Below are positions 1-5,494 of a stretch of DNA of 64,000 bases, piece by piece. This DNA is from JAPUDS01 sp964536265 (GTDB lineage: Bacteria > Patescibacteriota > Saccharimonadia > Saccharimonadales > Saccharimonadaceae). The translations under genes and the position numbers were made by a program. The stretch lies in contig CAZHVV010000001.1 of NCBI GenBank assembly GCA_964536265.1, positions 129,393-193,392 of the forward strand, read 5' to 3'. Position 1 is the first letter of the stretch; each line of letters begins with the position of its first letter. The notes under the pieces are model-generated. The model was given only the letters and a program-made list of their open reading frames with translations, had not been told where the DNA came from and ran no database searches.

Positions 1-75
1 TACGATGACTAGGTTTTTTGGCATATGCGTTTACTATATAACAGCAACCCATAGTAGCACTAATTGAGTATTTGT

Positions 76-105
76 AAACAAAAGCACCCGGCGAGGTGCG
101 GGTGC
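76..105 (-). terminator. Rho-independent terminator of the small membrane ORF pair
   Basis: Read on the minus strand, the arms GCACCCG and CGGGTGC (84-90 and 99-105) form a 7-bp GC-rich stem followed by TTTTGTTT (83-76). It lies downstream of the two small minus-strand ORFs and would end their transcript. Confidence 0.7.
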
Positions 106-173
106 AGTGTAAAACATTGTTGTGCGGTCGGCGCGCGGGCTCTGAAGAGCCGCACGCGTCGACCAGGTGCACA

Positions 174-296
174 TCAGCGGGGGCGTGTCGCGAAATACCA
201 CGCCAGAATTGCGATGACGACGAGGAATGCTCCGGCCAGTGCGGCGAGGACTGGTCCCGACCCTTTCCATCCCTCTTTGTGGTTCTTGGGTGTCAC
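174..296 (-). CDS. Small single-pass membrane protein, 40 aa, GTG start
   Basis: A GTG start is preceded by a clear Shine-Dalgarno (AGAAGGAG, 7 nt spacing). The product has a charged N-terminus (TPKNHKEGWKG), one hydrophobic helix at about residues 15-36 (PVLAALAGAFLVVIAILAW) and a basic RPR tail, so it should sit in the membrane with the tail outside or inside depending on the positive-inside rule. It follows the 31-aa ORF at 330-425 by 33 bp and both precede the terminator at 76-105, so they look like one operon. Codons are rich in C/G at third positions compared with the core genes. No family was recognised. It is supported by its SD, the hydrophobic helix and the operon context. Confidence 0.6.
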   Translation of the reverse strand: MTPKNHKEGWKGSGPVLAALAGAFLVVIAILAWYFATRPR

Positions 297-329
297 TGTC
301 TACTCCTTCTGGATAATCGCTTTATCTTT

Positions 330-425
330 CTAGCTGGGCCACGGAACGCCATAGGCGTACGCAACGATGAGCAAGATGACGAAAGCTACGCCGATAATGG
401 CATAATAAGCTCTGGGAATTTTCAT
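330..425 (-). CDS. Small single-pass membrane protein, 31 aa
   Basis: The ATG is preceded by GGGGGAGGAAAG, one of the strongest SD sequences in the window. The product begins MKIPRAYYAII and is nearly all one membrane helix (residues 6-25) ending GVPWPS. It is upstream of and presumably co-transcribed with the 40-aa ORF at 174-296. A possible promoter lies at 504-532. No homologue was recognised. Small size alone would make it doubtful; the very strong SD and the similar neighbouring ORF make it credible. Confidence 0.6.
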   Translation of the reverse strand: MKIPRAYYAIIGVAFVILLIVAYAYGVPWPS

Positions 426-503
426 CTTTCCTCCCCCGAATTGTGATGTGCAGTCTGTCAACCGCTCATCGAGATGGATGTATTGCGGTTGGCTAACAAT
501 TTA

Positions 504-532
504 ATTTCATCATAAAATCTATTTTTGGTCAA
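504..532 (-). promoter_or_regulatory. Possible promoter for the small membrane ORF pair
   Basis: On the minus strand TTGACC (532-527), a 17-nt spacer and TGAAAT (509-504) give a weak sigma70-like promoter with a leader of about 70 nt. The stretch between here and 660 is AT-rich and holds no gene that I can support. Confidence 0.35.
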
Positions 533-660
533 TATACATCTCTGTTATTTAGTGATAAGAGTATAGTATATAAACAAATTATTGCTCTAAGATAATACAA
601 CTCTCGTTTAAAAAGATGGTGTGGTTATATCATAAATATGACAATCCTTTAAAATGTGGG

Positions 661-688
661 TTGACATACAATAAACCGCGAGCATAAT
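661..688 (+). promoter_or_regulatory. Sigma70-type promoter upstream of the 71-aa ORF
   Basis: TTGACA (661-666), 16-nt spacer, CATAAT (683-688). The expected leader is about 100 nt and contains a small dyad (GTAACACC / GTGTGGTAAC) before the SD. Confidence 0.6.
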
Positions 689-796
689 AGGTAGTAAGAC
701 GTTCAAAATATAAAAAGAGTGAGCGCCATGTACGTAAGATATTGGTAGTTAGTAACACCGATGTCACGTGTGGTAACGATTAATAGGAGAATTACT

Positions 797-1012
797 ATGA
801 ATACTTCATATGAGGGTCTAGTAACAATGTATCGCAAGGGTGAACTTCCGTCTCAACAGCGTGCTCAACAACAGGAAATGCAAGAGCAAGGTCATCAAAG
901 CGGACCAGAGATATCTACCATCACACGCACAGAAACAGAGCGCAGAGATTTAGGCGGTGCCTCGGCACGCGCACTGGCAGTCGAAAACTGGCTTACACTC
1001 AATCGACGCTAA
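797..1012 (+). CDS. Small hydrophilic protein of unknown function, 71 aa
   Basis: The start is the ATG at 797, preceded by TAGGAGA (SD), rather than an upstream in-frame codon at 761. The protein is soluble and glutamine-rich in the middle (SQQRAQQQEMQEQGHQ), with a basic end (ENWLTLNRR). There is no signal peptide or membrane segment. It is transcribed alone and converges on dprA. I do not recognise the family; the polar low-complexity centre suggests a coiled or disordered regulator-sized protein, but nothing specific. Confidence 0.6.
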   Translation: MNTSYEGLVTMYRKGELPSQQRAQQQEMQEQGHQSGPEISTITRTETERRDLGGASARALAVENWLTLNRR

Positions 1013-1035
1013 CAGATAAGGTTTTATGATTCCTT

Positions 1036-1893
1036 TTACAGTGACCACATGTTTGCACCAAGTGGTTTTATGACACTTCGAAGCTCAAGCATGGTTAGAT
1101 GTGTCGCAAAAACATCTGGTGCAAGCTTTGACTTCTTCTGAATCTCATCACCATCTCGGACACCCGCTTGCAATAAATCTAAAATCATCTGCTCTTCCGG
1201 CGTTTGTGCGAGCAGCAATACCTGTGTTAACGCGATTTCCTTTGGCGCAATTTGTTCTATGAATTCGTCGATATCTATGATGGGTGTCGCGCCCTGTTCG
1301 ATGAGTCTATTGCAACCAGCACTCATAGGGCTTGTGATGTTGCCTGGGATTGCGTAGACATCCCTTCCTTGTGCGAGTGCGTACATGACTGTGTTCATAG
1401 TGCCACTTCTTGCTGCTGCTTCAGTCACAATAACAGCGCTCGAGAGGCCACTCACAATTCGATTTCGTTTAAGAAATTCCCATTTGAGCGGAGGCGTTCC
1501 GGGTGGATTTGCGCTAACAATGGTACCGTGATGCTCAAGAATTTTTATAGCCAGGTCACGGTGTGATCGAGGTGATATCTGATCCAAACCGCTTGCGAGT
1601 ACGGCAATGCTTCGGCCACCTATCGCTACGGTACTTTGTTGTGCAATGCCGTCTATGCCAAGAGCTAGCCCACTGACAATTGTTACGCCACGACGCGCAA
1701 GACCTTCTGCTAGCTTTGTTGTGACATCGCGACCATAAGTCGTTGGTTTTCGTGTACCAACTATTGCTACAGCCGTTCCCTTGCCTATAAGGTCACGGTT
1801 ACCAACATAAAATAACTCTTTTGGCGCATCTGGAATAGTGGCTAGTACCTCTGGGAATAATGGGTCCTTACTGCTTATGGTATTGATTTTCAT
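1036..1893 (-). CDS. dprA: DNA-processing protein DprA
   Basis: DprA loads RecA on incoming single-stranded DNA during natural transformation. The Rossmann-like core is intact: AIVGTRKPTTYG near residue 43, SGLALGIDGIAQ, PPGTPPLKWEFLKRNRIVSG, and an EAAARSGT ... IPGNI stretch near residues 160-190. A C-terminal winged-helix-like part follows (about 225-285). The N-terminal SAM domain of many DprA proteins is missing, so at 285 aa this is the short form. Patescibacteria commonly keep com/dpr genes and are thought to take up DNA for nucleotides and gene exchange. The upstream region is shared divergently with the promoter at 1914-1942. Confidence 0.95.
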   Translation of the reverse strand: MKINTISSKDPLFPEVLATIPDAPKELFYVGNRDLIGKGTAVAIVGTRKPTTYGRDVTTKLAEGLARRGVTIVSGLALGIDGIAQQSTVAIGGRSIAVLASGLDQISPRSHRDLAIKILEHHGTIVSANPPGTPPLKWEFLKRNRIVSGLSSAVIVTEAAARSGTMNTVMYALAQGRDVYAIPGNITSPMSAGCNRLIEQGATPIIDIDEFIEQIAPKEIALTQVLLLAQTPEEQMILDLLQAGVRDGDEIQKKSKLAPDVFATHLTMLELRSVIKPLGANMWSL

Positions 1894-1913
1894 AAAAAAC
1901 GTGTTTAAAAGTA

Positions 1914-1942
1914 TTGACTTTAATTGAAATAAGTGCTAATAT
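1914..1942 (+). promoter_or_regulatory. Strong sigma70-type promoter of the structured RNA
   Basis: TTGACT (1914-1919), exact 17-nt spacer, TAATAT (1937-1942). The predicted start near 1949 is immediately followed by two overlapping dyads: GTATTG-att-CAATAC (1950-1964) and TTGATTC-aatac-GAATCAA. These could be alternative RNA hairpins or a repressor operator. Confidence 0.75.
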
Positions 1943-1948
1943 ACTCGT

Positions 1949-2276
1949 TGTATTGATTCAATACGAATCAAATGCACCTTATACCCCCATTTTAACAAAC
2001 CATTTATGGTTTTGTTAGGTAGTGTGTGAAGCGTCTTGAAGTTTTCTACCCTCCACTTCTAGACATATAAGTTTCACACACCTCTAACCCCTTTAACCCC
2101 CGATATGCTTGCATACCGAGGATCCCGTTCAGTGCGACTATAGAGTAGTGCTTTCTCGAAAGAGAGGTCAGACGCAGGTCACGTATATTAATATGACCAT
2201 GACGTTTCGCCGGGGTGGGTTGAAGGGACAAATAGCGGCTCAGCGATGCCCACCCTTGCTGAGTCGCTTTTTGTTT
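1949..2276 (+). ncRNA. Candidate structured non-coding RNA, about 325 nt, unknown class
   Basis: A strong promoter and an intrinsic terminator bracket about 325 nt without a convincing ORF. The strand is full of pairing. AACAAACCAT / ATGGTTTTGTT pair at 1994-2016. TGTGTGAA (2023-2030) pairs with TTCACACA (2073-2080) around an inner stem GTCTTGAAGT (2033-2042) / ACTTCTAGAC (2055-2064). A TCTC-GAAA-GAGA hairpin has a GNRA loop. AGACG..GGTCA pairs with TGACC..CGTTT (about 2170-2207). GGGTGGG (2213-2219) can pair with CCCACCC (2249-2255) in the terminator loop, giving a pseudoknot. I found no RNase P, tmRNA, SRP or 6S signature. It could also be a long cis leader, but the terminator precedes any gene. 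Confidence 0.6.
2234..2276 (+). terminator. Intrinsic terminator of the structured RNA
   Basis: AGCGGCTCAGC (2234-2244) pairs with GCTGAGTCGCT (2258-2268; one G-U), followed by TTTTTGTTT. The loop contains CCCACCC, complementary to GGGTGGG at 2213-2219, so terminator folding and the upstream pairing are coupled. Confidence 0.8.
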
Positions 2277-2362
2277 GGTAATGAGACAAAACTACGTTTT
2301 TTCTCATCGCGCCGGGCGCGGAATGAATCCGACGCTCGGGCTGCTCTTTTTCCTCTAGTTAT

Positions 2363-2398
2363 AAAAACAACCACGAAGTAAATTCGGTGGTTGTTTTT
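2363..2398. terminator. Bidirectional intrinsic terminator
   Basis: ACAACCAC (2367-2374) pairs with GTGGTTGT (2387-2394), flanked by A5 on one side and T5 on the other, so it works in both directions. It can end the minus-strand gene 2476-2826 and back up the structured RNA. A further perfect hairpin (ATGAGA.AAAAC / GTTTT.TCTCAT) sits at 2281-2307. Confidence 0.75.
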
Positions 2399-2423
2399 GG
2401 TATATAGATGTAACGTGGTCGTT

Positions 2424-2455
2424 CCCGACCCGCTTCCCTAGGGTTGCGGGTCGGG
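2424..2455 (-). repeat. GC-rich inverted repeat after the 116-aa gene, no U-tract
   Basis: CCCGACCCGC (2424-2433) and GCGGGTCGGG (2446-2455) give a perfect 10-bp stem just after the stop of the minus-strand gene at 2476-2826. There is no T-run on either side. Similar U-less GC hairpins follow several other GC-rich genes in this window. Confidence 0.7.
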
Positions 2456-2475
2456 ATTGACAGGATGTGCCCGGG

Positions 2476-2826
2476 TCACTGCCGCAGAAGCGCTGCGGTG
2501 ATGACACCGATGTGCCCGGCAAAACTGTTCGCTTCGGCGACGGTGAGCTGGTCGAGATTGACCTCCGAGTAGATGCCGTCAGGCAACTTGACGCACAGGG
2601 TGCTCTCCTGGGCGTGGATGACGAACTTCCACTTGGTGTCGGCGGCGTAGACCCGCTGGTTCAGACGGATGAGGCCGCGGATGCGGACGTCGACCATCGT
2701 GGTTGCCAGCGAGAGAGGGTGCTGCTGCGCAGCCTCCGTGAACTTCTGCATGACCAACCTCAGGGTCTCGCGAACCTCGTTGTCATCGGTGGTGGTACTG
2801 GTGGTGACTGTGGTGCTCACGGTCAT
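2476..2826 (-). CDS. GC-rich solitary gene, unknown 116-aa protein
   Basis: The ATG follows GAAAGGGGA (SD). The N-terminus is a serine/threonine-rich low-complexity run (MTVSTTVTTSTTTDD), followed by a mixed alpha/beta-looking soluble domain (VRETLRLVMQKFTEAAQQ ... KLPDGIYSEVNL ... HIGVITAALLRQ). There is no signal peptide or TM segment. It has its own promoter (2913-2941), a hairpin leader (2844-2879) and a GC-rich trailing hairpin. Codon choice is strongly G/C-ending, unlike dprA or the ZIP transporter on either side. No family was recognised. Confidence 0.75.
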   Translation of the reverse strand: MTVSTTVTTSTTTDDNEVRETLRLVMQKFTEAAQQHPLSLATTMVDVRIRGLIRLNQRVYAADTKWKFVIHAQESTLCVKLPDGIYSEVNLDQLTVAEANSFAGHIGVITAALLRQ

Positions 2827-2843
2827 TCCCCTTTCGGGTGCAC

Positions 2844-2879
2844 GTTCCTGTCAATGTTCTCTCAGAGAACGGCAGGAAC
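2844..2879 (-). promoter_or_regulatory. Two-part hairpin in the 5' leader of the 116-aa gene
   Basis: GTTCCTG / CAGGAAC (outer, 2873-2879 with 2844-2850) encloses GTTCTC / GAGAAC (2865-2870 with 2856-2861), both perfect. It ends 17 nt before the start codon, just upstream of the SD, so it could stabilise the mRNA or set ribosome access. Confidence 0.6.
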
Positions 2880-2912
2880 TAGGTTTCTGGTTCTCAAGAT
2901 GAGATGCGCAGT

Positions 2913-2941
2913 ATTATGGCACAATATTTTAAATCTTGCAA
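2913..2941 (-). promoter_or_regulatory. Sigma70-type promoter of the 116-aa gene
   Basis: On the minus strand TTGCAA (2941-2936), 17-nt spacer, CATAAT (2918-2913). It predicts a leader of about 80 nt. The divergent ZIP transporter starts about 40 bp away on the other strand. Confidence 0.7.
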
Positions 2942-2981
2942 TATCCATACAAGACATCGTGGCGTGATACTATTGAAAGTA

Positions 2982-3740
2982 ATGGATATATTCGTAGTTC
3001 TCTTCTGGGCAACTATTGGCAGCGTGTTTTCTCTTGCGGGCGGCATAGCGATGCTGCAGGCGAAGTCACTGCGTACTACAGTTATTGAGCTTGCATTGCC
3101 GTTTGGTGCTGGTGCGCTGTTAGCTGCTGCCTTTTTGGACTTATTACCTGAAGCACTTGAAGCTGATGATATCAGCACGGTTCTTATGGCAGCACTTATT
3201 GGTTTTTTGCTCTTTTTTGTTCTTGAGCGACTGCTCGGGTGGTTTCATCACCATCATCATGATGACAGTCATGGCGCACGAAATAAAACACATGTTAATC
3301 TCGTCATTATCGGCGACACGCTACACAACGCGCTTGACGGTATTGCGATAGGTGCAGCCTTCCTTGTCAGTATCCCTACGGGTATTGTGACTGCTCTTGC
3401 GGTGGCGGCACACGAGATTCCGCAAGAAATCGGTGACTTCGGAATATTACTCGGGAAAGGTATGAAAACTTCACGCGTGTTGCTCGTGAATCTTTTGAGT
3501 GCAATGGCAACAGTGGTGACTGCTCTAACGGTATATATTGTCGGCTCTGACGGTTTCCTGCCTGTACCACTTCTGCTCGGTCTGACAGCTGGCATGTTTA
3601 TTTATATCGCAGCAAGTGACATCATTCCGGATATTCATGAAAAGCCCCACAAAACAGCTGCTCGTCAGTCAGTCATGTTACTGCTTGGTGTTGTCGTGGT
3701 AGGAATTGCTATTAGCTCTCTTCATCACCTCATGCCATGA
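2982..3740 (+). CDS. ZIP-family divalent metal transporter
   Basis: This is a zinc/iron-type permease of 252 aa from the ATG at 2982, where the membrane protein proper begins (MDIFVVLFWATIGSVFSLAG). It has about eight membrane helices, with the His-rich cytoplasmic loop FHHHHHDDSHG between TM3 and TM4. The metal-site helices are TM4 (GDTLHNALDGIAIG) and TM5 (HEIPQEIGDF; the usual HEIPHE has Q for the second H). A GATACT box lies 10 nt before the ATG, so the mRNA is probably nearly leaderless. It likely imports Zn, Fe or Mn; direction and metal cannot be read from sequence. Longer starts from 2904 are possible but add an unlikely soluble extension. Confidence 0.9.
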   Translation: MDIFVVLFWATIGSVFSLAGGIAMLQAKSLRTTVIELALPFGAGALLAAAFLDLLPEALEADDISTVLMAALIGFLLFFVLERLLGWFHHHHHDDSHGARNKTHVNLVIIGDTLHNALDGIAIGAAFLVSIPTGIVTALAVAAHEIPQEIGDFGILLGKGMKTSRVLLVNLLSAMATVVTALTVYIVGSDGFLPVPLLLGLTAGMFIYIAASDIIPDIHEKPHKTAARQSVMLLLGVVVVGIAISSLHHLMP

Positions 3741-3742
3741 AT

Positions 3743-3770
3743 TTGACAGAGTAAGATATTATGCTAAAAT
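3743..3770 (+). promoter_or_regulatory. Promoter of the secreted GC-rich protein gene
   Basis: TTGACA (3743-3748), 16-nt spacer, TAAAAT (3765-3770). The roughly 84-nt leader contains GTTTCTG / CAGAAAC. It also has GAGCTC repeats either side of the SD (GGAAGGGAG), which could fold the ribosome site into a small hairpin. Confidence 0.7.
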
Positions 3771-3860
3771 AATATGATGTTATCGCGTCCGCGGTGGCAT
3801 CACCCCTGTTTCTGTTCTACCCCTCTGAGCAGAAACCCGAGCTCTTGGAAGGGAGCTCAT

Positions 3861-4343
3861 ATGAGAAGGTCCGCATCGATTGTGGTGAGCTTGCTCACTA
3901 CGGTCCCCCTCGCTCTTGGAGCCAGCGTCGTTTCGGCTCCAGCTGCGCAAGCAGCTGCCCCGAAGAGCTGCAGCATCAAGGCCACAGAGAACTGGTGGAT
4001 TATCCCTCAATACGTCGGCACTCCGTTGTATCACCTTGTCGTCACCGAGAAAGTGGTGAACGAGGGAGGAGCGGCGTACTTCTGTGTCTGGGTTGCTATG
4101 GACCGAAGGCCGCCCGGGAAGCACGAGATTGACATCGTCGTCTCGAAGCCAGGGCCCAACATCCATGTCGAGACGACCACGGCATGGAGGCTCGTCACAC
4201 CGAAGCCCTTCAAGATCTATGCAGGGCAGAAGTTCACGGTGACCGCGAGAGTCACAACAGCCGCGCCCCACCAGAAGGACAACAAGCACACAGTCAAGCG
4301 GAAGCTGACTGTCAACTTGAAGTCAGGAGGTGTGGTCATCTGA
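3861..4343 (+). CDS. Secreted GC-rich protein with actinobacterial-looking signal peptide
   Basis: 160 aa from the ATG at 3861 (SD GGAAGGGAG). The Sec signal peptide is textbook: MRRSASIV, a hydrophobic core, then SAPAAQA-AAPK with probable cleavage near residue 31. The mature part of about 130 aa has two cysteines (PKSC and AYFCVW) that could form a disulfide. It has many alternating beta-type stretches (KHEIDIVVSKPG, KFTVTARVTT, RKLTVNLKSGG), suggesting an Ig-like or beta-sandwich fold. Sampled GC is about 60% (36 of 60 bases at 4081-4140) against about 40-52% in core genes I counted. The signal peptide style resembles Actinobacteria, the usual hosts of Saccharibacteria. Function unknown. 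Confidence 0.8.
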   Translation: MRRSASIVVSLLTTVPLALGASVVSAPAAQAAAPKSCSIKATENWWIIPQYVGTPLYHLVVTEKVVNEGGAAYFCVWVAMDRRPPGKHEIDIVVSKPGPNIHVETTTAWRLVTPKPFKIYAGQKFTVTARVTTAAPHQKDNKHTVKRKLTVNLKSGGVVI

Positions 4344-4349
4344 GGTCTC

Positions 4350-4396
4350 GGTCCTCGCCCGGTTGCCGCTACGGCGTGCATAACTGGGCGAGGACC
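4350..4396 (+). repeat. Perfect 11-bp GC-rich inverted repeat after the secreted-protein gene
   Basis: GGTCCTCGCCC (4350-4360) pairs with GGGCGAGGACC (4386-4396), six bases after the stop codon at 4343. It is followed by AAAAAAG rather than U, so on the plus strand it would be a U-less hairpin terminator or 3'-end stabiliser. Confidence 0.7.
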
Positions 4397-4423
4397 AAAA
4401 AAGAACTAAAGAGTCGTTGACTC
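4397..4423 (-). terminator. Terminator overlapping the 3' end of pth
   Basis: On the minus strand GAGTC-aac-GACTC (4423-4411) is followed by a T-rich tract (TTTAGTTCTTTTTT). The stem lies inside the last codons of pth and the stop is within the T-tract. Confidence 0.65.
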
Positions 4424-4957
4424 GAATGAATTTGACAGAAACCCATCAATTAATCGATGGGCGTTTTTTATAATTTCAGGTAGTTTCTTTTTTTCATCGG
4501 TCGTAAACTTCGCAAGTACAAAGTCGGCAGCGTCCATATAAGCTGTATGTTCGTTGTTGGTACCAATTCGAATGCGCTTAGTAGCTGGTCCGACATGTTC
4601 CGTTATAGACTTAATACCGTTATTTCCAGCATCACTTCCCTGTTCACGGGTCCGGATAGTGCCGAATGTAAGTGCGAGGTCATCATGAATAATCAATATG
4701 TCTTCAGGTGGGATGCTATAAAAATCAGCCAGTGCACGAGCTGCTTCACCACTTAGGTTATAGAATGTCAGTGGTTTGGCGAGAATGACTTTGTCATCAC
4801 CGCTGTTGTATTCGGCTATTGTAGCTTTGAAGCGGTCTTTTGCTTTGAATGTTGTCCCTTTGTTAGCAACAAATTCATCAAGCACACGAAAACCGATGTT
4901 GTGTCGCGTGTTATCGTATTTCTTTTCTGCGTTCCCGAGGCCGATGATGAGTTTCAT
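4406..4957 (-). CDS. pth: Peptidyl-tRNA hydrolase
   Basis: Pth releases peptides from prematurely dropped peptidyl-tRNA. The 183-aa protein begins MKLIIGLGN with Asn9 and His19 in NTRHNIGF, the catalytic pair. KPLTFYNLSGEA carries the substrate-binding Asn and IIHDDLAL the conserved Asp. The loop usually reading GGHNG is GSDAGNNG here, a modest change. A TACACT box lies just before the ATG. It is convergent with the secreted GC-rich gene. Confidence 0.97.
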   Translation of the reverse strand: MKLIIGLGNAEKKYDNTRHNIGFRVLDEFVANKGTTFKAKDRFKATIAEYNSGDDKVILAKPLTFYNLSGEAARALADFYSIPPEDILIIHDDLALTFGTIRTREQGSDAGNNGIKSITEHVGPATKRIRIGTNNEHTAYMDAADFVLAKFTTDEKKKLPEIIKNAHRLIDGFLSNSFESTTL

Positions 4958-4975
4958 ACTTCTAGTGTATCACTA

Positions 4976-5004
4976 TTGACAAACAAAAAATATATGAGAA
5001 TATA
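4976..5004 (+). promoter_or_regulatory. Promoter of the 107-aa GC-rich gene
   Basis: TTGACA (4976-4981), 17-nt spacer, AATATA (4999-5004). The predicted start near 5011 coincides with the first base of the long closing stem described for 5011-5135. Confidence 0.65.
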
Positions 5005-5010
5005 TAAGTA

Positions 5011-5135
5011 CGTTGTCGCGCAGATAGAGTTATTTATCTTGCGTACGTAGATGTAATTTTCAATATCCTTTATCAACTAGTAGTTATGTTTGATTGCGTC
5101 CTCAGTTTGGGCGCCCTGAACCCCGCGCGACAACG
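5011..5135 (+). promoter_or_regulatory. Candidate structured leader (riboswitch-like) closed by an 11-bp stem
   Basis: CGTTGTCGCGC at 5011-5021 is the perfect complement of GCGCGACAACG at 5125-5135. The first 11 nt of the predicted transcript therefore pair with a segment 14 nt before the SD (AAAGGAGGT). The roughly 100-nt enclosed part includes a small AGATA / TATCT hairpin and the self-complementary GGGCGCCC. The start codon itself lies in the loop of GTCCGG-caatga-CCGGAC. No known riboswitch core was recognised. Confidence 0.5.
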
Positions 5136-5164
5136 AGCGGTGGTACAGGAAAGGAGGTCCGGCA

Positions 5165-5488
5165 ATGACCGGACTGAACAACACCAAGCCGCATTACGTA
5201 TTCAACCACGCCTTAAGCGCAGACGAATGGGTTCTGCTAAAGGCAGGCGCGAATTCTCTCGAGTTGTTGCTACTTGAACCGGGGGCGAATACCTCCACCT
5301 CAAGAGCTCTTCTCAAGCTTGACTGGGTCAAGCAGGAGGACGCCAGAAACCTGGCATTTCATGGTTGTGTAACCATGGATGTTGCAGGAATCGACGTCAA
5401 CCTGGGGTGTGCTGGTTATATCGCGTACGGCGGCGGTGTGCTTTGGATCGAAGACGGTGTTACGCCGCTCGACGACCCGCTTATGTAG
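5165..5488 (+). CDS. GC-rich solitary gene, unknown 107-aa protein
   Basis: The ATG follows GAAAGGAGGT, a near-perfect match to the 16S anti-SD. The product is soluble, with no signal or TM, two cysteines (FHGCV, LGCAGY) and a probable beta-rich C-terminal half (CVTMDVAGIDVNLG, YGGGVLWIED). G/C-ending codons dominate. It sits between pth and der as an independent unit with a structured leader and its own terminator. No family was recognised. Confidence 0.75.
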   Translation: MTGLNNTKPHYVFNHALSADEWVLLKAGANSLELLLLEPGANTSTSRALLKLDWVKQEDARNLAFHGCVTMDVAGIDVNLGCAGYIAYGGGVLWIEDGVTPLDDPLM

Positions 5489-5494
5489 CTCCGG

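Noticed and set aside
64..446. Plus-strand ORFs of 89 and 116 codons over the first 450 bases
   Set aside because: They run antisense to the two small minus-strand membrane ORFs, which have strong SDs and a terminator; the plus-strand frames lack SDs and have Cys/Arg-rich improbable composition.
1949..2276. Identity as RNase P RNA, tmRNA, SRP RNA or 6S RNA
   Set aside because: The RNase P core (GAGGAAAGTCC and ACAGAA), tmRNA ends and tag, and the SRP domain IV were searched by eye and not found. 6S-like long rod pairing was not evident either, though it is the least firmly excluded.
2109..2381. 90-codon plus-strand ORF inside the structured RNA region
   Set aside because: It crosses the intrinsic terminator at 2234-2276, has no SD and is of unlikely composition.
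3774..3860. N-terminal extension of the secreted protein from 3774
   Set aside because: It would start at the transcription start, carries no signal, and would bury the real signal peptide; the SD is at 3849-3857.
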